Shown piece by piece: positions 59,126 through 64,000 of a stretch of DNA of 64,000 nucleotides. The notes beneath the pieces were generated by a model. It did not search any database and was not told where the DNA came from. It was given only the letters and a program-made list of their open reading frames with translations. Where the stretch lies: contig NZ_CP030038.1 in the NCBI RefSeq assembly GCF_015291725.1, positions 8,173,001 through 8,237,000 of the forward strand, read 5' to 3'. Numbering within the stretch: the first letter of the stretch is position 1; each line of letters begins with the position of its first letter. The stretch comes from Bradyrhizobium sp. CCBAU 51765 (GTDB taxonomy: Bacteria > Pseudomonadota > Alphaproteobacteria > Rhizobiales > Xanthobacteraceae). The position numbers and the translations under genes were made by a program.

Positions 59126-60379
59126 TCAGACAGCGTCCGGAAACTCGCCCATGGCCGCGTCCAGCCGCGCTTTGCGGCGGCGCGCCCAGGAGACCAGCGA
59201 GAGCACGGCAAGGCCCAGCACGACAGGCGGGAACACCACCAGGTTCACCGCCGACCAGCCATAATTGGCGAGCAGCTGGCCGGAGGAGAACGAGCCGATC
59301 GCCATCATGCCGAACACCAGGAAATCGTTGAAGGCCTGCACCTTGTTGCGCTCCTGCGGCCGGTGCGTCTCCAGCACCAGCGCGGAGGCGCCGATGAAGG
59401 AGAAATTCCAGCCGACGCCGAGCACCACCAGCGTGGCCCAGAAATGCATGGCGGTGAGGCCGGAGAGGCCGATGCCGGCGGCGCCGGCTTCCAGCAGCAG
59501 GCCGGCGGCCACGATTCTGGGCGCACCGAAGCGGGCGATCAGCGTACCCGTGAAGAAGCTCGGTCCGTACATCGCGACGATGTGCCACTGCAGGCCGAAA
59601 TTGGAATCGGACACGCTGAGGCCGCACAGCTTCATGGCGAGCGGCGCCGAGGTCATCACCAGATTCATCATGGGATAGGCGATCACGCCGCACAGCGCCG
59701 CCGCGATGAAGCGCGGCTGGGTCACGATGGCGAGCAGCGGCCGGCCGCCGTGCAGATCGGCCGGCGCGGGCTTCGGCATGGCGACGCCGGCGACGATGCC
59801 CATGGCGACCAGCGCGACCGCGGCCTGCACCAGGAAGCTGAAGGCGAACAGATAGGGCTGCCAGACATCCATGGTCCATTGCACGAGCTGCGGACCAAGC
59901 ACGCCGGCGAACACGCCGCCCGCCATCACCCAGGACACCGCCTTGGGCCGATAGGCCGCGCTGGCGCCGTCGGCGGCGGCGAAGCGATAGGACTGCGCCA
60001 CGGCGCCATAGAGGCCGCCAAGGAAGGTCGCGACACAGAACAGTGCGAACGAGCCGTGAAGGATCGCGAACGAGCCGAGCAGGCCGGTGAGCGTGCCAAG
60101 GCCCGTGCCGATGACGAAGGCCACGCGGCGACCGAAGCGGCGCGAGATCGCGCCGGTCGGCAGCGTGCCCGCGGCGAGTCCCACCACATACATCGAGATC
60201 GGCACGGTCGCGAACGACATGTCGGGCGCGAGCGTGGCGCCGACGATCGCGCCGGTGGCGAAGATGACGGCCGAGTTGGCGCCGGTCAGCGCCTGCGCCG
60301 CGGCAAGGCGCACCACATTGGCACGCACGCGGGCGTCGTCGGCGATCTCGTTGACTGCAGTCACGTCCAGCATCGGCAT
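59126..60379 (-). CDS. MFS transporter (second)
   Basis: 417 residues with about 12 hydrophobic segments and an MFS loop motif (ISRRFGRRVAF near residue 78). ATG 60379 or 60373; GGGGCGG lies upstream. It is not closely similar to the MFS protein at 57674 and belongs to another branch of the superfamily. It is divergent from the peptidase gene. Substrate unknown. Confidence 0.9.
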   Translation of the reverse strand: MPMLDVTAVNEIADDARVRANVVRLAAAQALTGANSAVIFATGAIVGATLAPDMSFATVPISMYVVGLAAGTLPTGAISRRFGRRVAFVIGTGLGTLTGLLGSFAILHGSFALFCVATFLGGLYGAVAQSYRFAAADGASAAYRPKAVSWVMAGGVFAGVLGPQLVQWTMDVWQPYLFAFSFLVQAAVALVAMGIVAGVAMPKPAPADLHGGRPLLAIVTQPRFIAAALCGVIAYPMMNLVMTSAPLAMKLCGLSVSDSNFGLQWHIVAMYGPSFFTGTLIARFGAPRIVAAGLLLEAGAAGIGLSGLTAMHFWATLVVLGVGWNFSFIGASALVLETHRPQERNKVQAFNDFLVFGMMAIGSFSSGQLLANYGWSAVNLVVFPPVVLGLAVLSLVSWARRRKARLDAAMGEFPDAV

Positions 60380-60581
60380 TTCCGCCCCAAGGGGACTTTC
60401 AAGGGCTCACGAGGGCTCTGTTGATTCCCGGCACTATGGAGGGGCGGGGGAAGGTGAACAACCGGCGCAAACGGGCGCAGGCCATGCCTCTGACGCAATC
60501 GAACGAATGATAACGGATCGCGCCCTTGACGGCTTGCGCTCGATCAAATCCTATCCGCCGCGAGTTTTTGGAGTTTCGCTC

Positions 60582-62648
60582 ATGTCCCTCGACGACAGGC
60601 CCACGCTCAGCGCTCCCGACGACGATCCCTGGCTGTGGCTGGAGGAGATCGAGGGCACGCAGGCGCTCGATTTCGTGGAGCGGCAGAACAGCCTGACGCT
60701 CGCCGCGTTCGGCGGAGCGGCTTTCGCGCGCGACCGCGATACCCTCGCGGCGATCTACGACCGGCCGGACAACATTCCCTATGTCAGCCGGCGCGGCAAC
60801 GACCTTCACAACCTCTGGAAGGACGCCAGCAACCCGCGCGGCCTGTGGCGGCGCACGACACTGACGGAATTTCGCAAGGCCGATCCGGCATGGGAGACCA
60901 TGCTGGATATCGACCGGCTCGCTGCAAGCGAAGGCGAGGACTGGCTGCTCGGCGGGATCGCCACGATGCCGGGCAGCTCGCGCGCCATTCTGAGCCTGTC
61001 ACGCGGCGGCAGCGACGCCGTCACGCTTCGCGAGTTCGACCTCGCCACGAAGAGCTTCGTGGCGGACGGCTTCACGCTGCCGGAGGCCAAGGGCAGCGTC
61101 GACTGGCTCGATGCCGACACGCTGCTGCTGTCGAGCGCGCACGGTGAGGGCATGGCGACGAGCTCGGGATATGCGCGGACGGTTCGCCTGTGGCGGCGCG
61201 GCCAGCCTGTCGATCAGGCGGAGGTGATCATCGAGACCGCGGCCGATCACATGACGATCTATGGCAGCGCCGACGACACCGGCGCGGCGCCGCGGGTGTG
61301 GATCGTCGACCAGATCGACTTCTTCAATCACGCGATCCGGCTGCGCGATGCGGCGGGCACGACGACGAAGCTCGATCTGCCGACCGGGATCTGGATGCAG
61401 GCGCATGGCGACTGGTTCGCGATGAAGCTGCGCAAGGACTGGGCGGTCGAGGGGCAGACCTATGCCACCGACACCGTGCTCGGCATCTCGCTCTCCGCCT
61501 TCCTCGCAGGCAGCCGCGATTTTGTCGTCCTGTTCGAGCCCGCACCGCGGCGCGCGCTGCAAGGGTTGTTCTGGGCTGCCGGAAAGCTGGTGCTCTCGAT
61601 CCTCGACGAGCTCAAGCCGCGCTTCGAGATCTGCACGCCATCCGCTACCAGCTGGAGCCGTGAGACACTTGGCGGCCTGCCGGGAATCGGCGTCGTCGAC
61701 GTCTGGCCGCTCGATCGCCATCCCACCGAAAGCAATGGCGACCTGCTCGCCAATGTGCAGGATCCGCTGACGCCGCCCTCGCTGCTGCTGATCGAGCGCG
61801 GTCTCGCAAGCCCGATCGTGCTGAAGCAGGCGCCGAAGACGTTCACCGCCGACGGCCTTGTCGTGACGCAGCACGAGGCGATCTCTGTTGACGGCGAGCG
61901 AATTCCCTATGTGCAGACCGGGCCCGCCGGGGAAACCGGCGATGCGCCGGTCTATATGAGTGCCTATGGCGGCTTCGGACTTGCCGTGAAGCCGTACTAC
62001 AATGCCTCGCTCGGCAAGCTGTGGCTGGAGCGCGGCGGCACGACAGTGCAGGCAAACTTGCGTGGCGGCGGCGAGTTCGGCACGCGCTGGCACGATGCCG
62101 GACGGCTGGCCGGCAAGAAGCTGTCGCACGACGATTTCGCGGCAGTGGCCGCTGACCTCGTCCGCCGCGGCGTGACGCAGCCGAAGCGCATCGCGGCGCA
62201 GGGCGGATCGAACGGCGGCATCCTCATCACCAACATGCTGGTGCGCTACCCCGAGCGCTTCGGCGCTCTGTTCTGCACCATCCCGCTGATCGACATGCGC
62301 CGCTACACGAAGCTGCTCGCGGGCGCGAGCTGGATCGCCGAATATGGCGACCCCGACAAGCCCGACGAGTGGGAGTGGCTGAAGACCTACTCCGCCTATC
62401 ACAACGTGAAGATCGGGCAGGCCTATCCGCCGATCCTGATCGCGACCACGCGGCGCGACGACCGCGTTCATCCGGGCCATGCGCGCAAGATGGCCGCAAA
62501 ACTCCAGGCGATGGGCTTTGAAGCCTGGTTCTACGAGCCGGCCGCCGGCGGCCACGGCTACGGCAAGGACAACAAGGAGCGCGCCGGCTTCGAGGTGCTC
62601 GGCTTCCGGTTCTTGAAGGAGAGGATCGGGTGGAAGGACGAAGGTTAG
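60582..62648 (+). CDS. Prolyl oligopeptidase-family serine peptidase
   Basis: 688 residues, two domains: an N-terminal beta-propeller (about 70-430) and a C-terminal alpha/beta hydrolase domain with S543 (GGSNGG), D627 (DDRVHP) and H658 (GGHGYG) as the catalytic triad. No signal peptide, so cytoplasmic. ATG 60582 begins MSLDDRPTL; an earlier in-frame stretch has no ribosome site. Family enzymes cut short proline-containing peptides, and some members act as esterases or cyclisation enzymes. It is a single gene. Confidence 0.92.
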   Translation: MSLDDRPTLSAPDDDPWLWLEEIEGTQALDFVERQNSLTLAAFGGAAFARDRDTLAAIYDRPDNIPYVSRRGNDLHNLWKDASNPRGLWRRTTLTEFRKADPAWETMLDIDRLAASEGEDWLLGGIATMPGSSRAILSLSRGGSDAVTLREFDLATKSFVADGFTLPEAKGSVDWLDADTLLLSSAHGEGMATSSGYARTVRLWRRGQPVDQAEVIIETAADHMTIYGSADDTGAAPRVWIVDQIDFFNHAIRLRDAAGTTTKLDLPTGIWMQAHGDWFAMKLRKDWAVEGQTYATDTVLGISLSAFLAGSRDFVVLFEPAPRRALQGLFWAAGKLVLSILDELKPRFEICTPSATSWSRETLGGLPGIGVVDVWPLDRHPTESNGDLLANVQDPLTPPSLLLIERGLASPIVLKQAPKTFTADGLVVTQHEAISVDGERIPYVQTGPAGETGDAPVYMSAYGGFGLAVKPYYNASLGKLWLERGGTTVQANLRGGGEFGTRWHDAGRLAGKKLSHDDFAAVAADLVRRGVTQPKRIAAQGGSNGGILITNMLVRYPERFGALFCTIPLIDMRRYTKLLAGASWIAEYGDPDKPDEWEWLKTYSAYHNVKIGQAYPPILIATTRRDDRVHPGHARKMAAKLQAMGFEAWFYEPAAGGHGYGKDNKERAGFEVLGFRFLKERIGWKDEG

Positions 62649-62676
62649 CGTGGGTGCGGCGCTGACGTCTCCACAT

Positions 62677-62763
62677 CGTCATGGCCGGGCTTGACCCGGC
62701 CATCCACGCCTTGCCTTGTCGCTCGAAGAACGTGGATGCCCGGGACAAGCCCGGGCATGACGA
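62677..62763. repeat. Interspersed palindromic repeat R3, full copy
   Basis: CGTCATGGCCGGGCTTGACC and GGACAAGCCCGGGCATGACG are the arms; inner words CCATCCACGCCTTG and CGTGGATGCCCGG. It is nearly the same as 9022-9108 and separates the peptidase gene from the convergent methyltransferase gene. Confidence 0.85.
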
Positions 62764-62767
62764 CCTC

Positions 62768-63442
62768 CTAGCCTCTCGCAAACACCAGCGTCAGATTGTT
62801 CGCGGGCATCTCGATCGTATCGACGAGGCCAAGGCCTACCGCCTTTGCGAGCTTTTCGACATCGCTGATATCGCGTACGCCCCAATCGGGATTGCCCTCG
62901 CGCAAGGAGGTGTCGAACACCGCATTGCTGAGCGCGGTGTGCTTGCCGTCGCGCTTGAAGGGGCCGTAGAGGAACAGCTTGCCGTCGGCGCGCAGATAGC
63001 GACCGGCGCCGGCGAACAGGCCTTCGGCCACGGCCCAGGGCGCGATGTGAATGACATTGGCGCAGAACACGGCCGCAAGGCTTGTCGGCCCCTGCCCGCT
63101 CTTCATCTCCGGACACCAGTCGGGATCGGTGAGATCGATCCGCAAGGGCGAGCGGATGTTCGGCAGGCCCGCATGCACGCGCCAGGCTTCGATGCTCCTG
63201 AGATGGCGCTGGTTGAGGTCGCTCGGCCACCAGATCAGGTCGGGCGCGTGGCGGGCGAAATGAACCACGTGCTGGCCGGTTCCGCTGCCGAGTTCCACCA
63301 CGTTGCCGGTGCAGCCCGCGAGATACTTTTCCAGCGCCGCCCAGATCGGTTCGTGATTGCGATGAAAGGCCGGCGCATCGAGCCGGCCATCCGGCTCGAC
63401 CCGTCCGCCATCCCTGCCAAATTCGACGACATATTCAGCCAA
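62768..63442 (-). CDS. SAM-dependent methyltransferase-like protein, DUF938 family
   Basis: 224 residues. SAM site VVELGSGTGQHVVHFA near residue 48 and the DUF938 features HRNHEPI and FCANVIHIAPW. The start is uncertain: TTG 63442 has GGGGA seven bases upstream and matches the usual family start, while a GTG at 63475 would add 11 residues. The physiological substrate of this widespread family is unknown. Confidence 0.85.
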   Translation of the reverse strand: MAEYVVEFGRDGGRVEPDGRLDAPAFHRNHEPIWAALEKYLAGCTGNVVELGSGTGQHVVHFARHAPDLIWWPSDLNQRHLRSIEAWRVHAGLPNIRSPLRIDLTDPDWCPEMKSGQGPTSLAAVFCANVIHIAPWAVAEGLFAGAGRYLRADGKLFLYGPFKRDGKHTALSNAVFDTSLREGNPDWGVRDISDVEKLAKAVGLGLVDTIEMPANNLTLVFARG

Positions 63443-63674
63443 GTGACGTCCCCAATAATGTAAAGCAGAAAACACGTTTCAGGGTCAAAACGGCCCCGAG
63501 AATAATTTGCTAATTCCAGCCGGTCCGATGAACGAACTATCTCATCGGTTGCAATGTGCGCGGGATATTAACTCCATTTTGCCGCGTGCATAGTGTTGAT
63601 TGTCAGGCGATGCCCTTTGTGCTTTTGAACAGTTCCGCAAACGACATCATCGACATACCGCTCCGGACGATGCC

Positions 63675-64000
63675 TTGACCGTCTTTCCTTGCAAGCCCGC
63701 CCTGCTGGTTGCGCTGGCCCTTGTCGCCGGCGCGGCCCCGGCGCGGGCGCAGTCCACCATGGCCGCAGGCCAGAATCTCGCTTTCGACCGCGGCAAGGGC
63801 AATTGCCTGACCTGCCACGTCATCAAAGGCGGCGACCTGCCGGGAACGATCGGGCCGGAGTTGAAGGACATCAAGGCAAAGTACCCCGATCGCAACGAGC
63901 TGTTCGCCATCATCTTCGACGAGACCAAGCGCAATCCGCAGACCATGATGCCGCCGTTCGGCCGGAACCGGATTTTGACCGAACAGGAGATCAACGCGAT
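63675..64000 (+). CDS. soxX: Sulfur-oxidation cytochrome SoxX, 5' part (3' end outside window)
   Basis: The frame runs off the window end. It encodes a signal peptide (ALLVALALVAGAAPARA-Q), then a class I cytochrome c with heme site CLTCH (codons from 63804) and the segment NPQTMMPPFGRN, which supplies the distal Met. Length spacing and the segment LPGTIGPEL are typical of SoxX, which with SoxA starts thiosulfate oxidation in the periplasm. The only in-frame initiator before the signal peptide is TTG 63675, which overlaps the stop of a 22-codon frame starting at 63610. The remaining sox genes should follow outside the window. Confidence 0.8.
   Translation, partial: MTVFPCKPALLVALALVAGAAPARAQSTMAAGQNLAFDRGKGNCLTCHVIKGGDLPGTIGPELKDIKAKYPDRNELFAIIFDETKRNPQTMMPPFGRNRILTEQEINA

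Overview
The window is GC-rich alphaproteobacterial chromosomal DNA and almost certainly from Bradyrhizobium or a very close relative. The best markers are a BjaI/BjaR-type quorum-sensing pair, a CYP199A-type cytochrome P450 with its [2Fe-2S] ferredoxin, a quinate/shikimate catabolic operon, and dense interspersed palindromic repeats of the kinds I know from Bradyrhizobium genomes. No rRNA, tRNA, CRISPR array or prophage is visible. The one clear mobile element is an IS5-family insertion.

Layout. 1-2.6 kb: 3' part of a Rieske oxygenase gene and a glutamine-synthetase-like gene. 3.1-6.4 kb (minus): livHMGF-type ABC importer without its binding protein. 6.7-8.7 kb: LuxI/LuxR pair with a coupled 72-residue protein, a near-perfect palindrome before luxI, and a divergent small gene. 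8.9-9.3 kb: a repeat nested in another repeat. 9.4-18 kb (plus): LysR regulator, NAD-type shikimate/quinate dehydrogenase, complete branched-chain-type importer and a QuiC-type 3-dehydroshikimate dehydratase, which together look like an uptake and conversion route to protocatechuate. 18-27.5 kb: two orphan binding proteins, a type II NADH dehydrogenase, P450 plus ferredoxin, two MarR regulators and a feruloyl-CoA-synthetase-like ligase. 27.6-38 kb: allophanate hydrolase (AtzF) convergent to an operon of peptide-type importer, AtzG, AtzE, AtzH and a GntR regulator.

38-42 kb: a phosphotransferase-like gene whose upstream region carries the IS, and a lone UgpB-like binding protein. 42.4-47.9 kb: a TRAP-type periplasmic binding protein followed by a membrane histidine kinase, a soluble receiver-kinase hybrid and an OmpR-type regulator, with no TRAP permease. 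48-53.7 kb: an ECF sigma factor without an evident anti-sigma factor, a two-gene equivalent of DipZ (CcdA plus thioredoxin), a duplicated PH-like membrane protein, an L,D-transpeptidase and an anchored amino-acid binding protein. 53.9-60.4 kb: two acyl-CoA dehydrogenases (one lacking the usual catalytic Glu), a carboxymuconolactone-decarboxylase-like protein, a VOC protein and two MFS transporters. 60.6-64 kb: a prolyl-oligopeptidase-family peptidase, a DUF938 methyltransferase and the 5' part of soxX.

Taken together this is a metabolic accessory-type region of a soil bacterium: importers and regulators coupled to catabolism of plant-derived aromatics (quinate, shikimate, hydroxycinnamates, para-substituted benzoates) and of nitrogen-rich compounds. 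The repeats, called here R1 to R6, sit mostly at gene ends. R1 is at 1050 and 53725 in opposite orientation. R2 comprises CTCTCCCC-type palindromes at 8885, 17970, 20913, 24855, 33236, 36207, 40582 and 51597. R3 is at 9022, 58930 and 62677. R4 is at 29532 and 57601. R5 is at 38229 and 55047. R6 is at 15241 and 52515.
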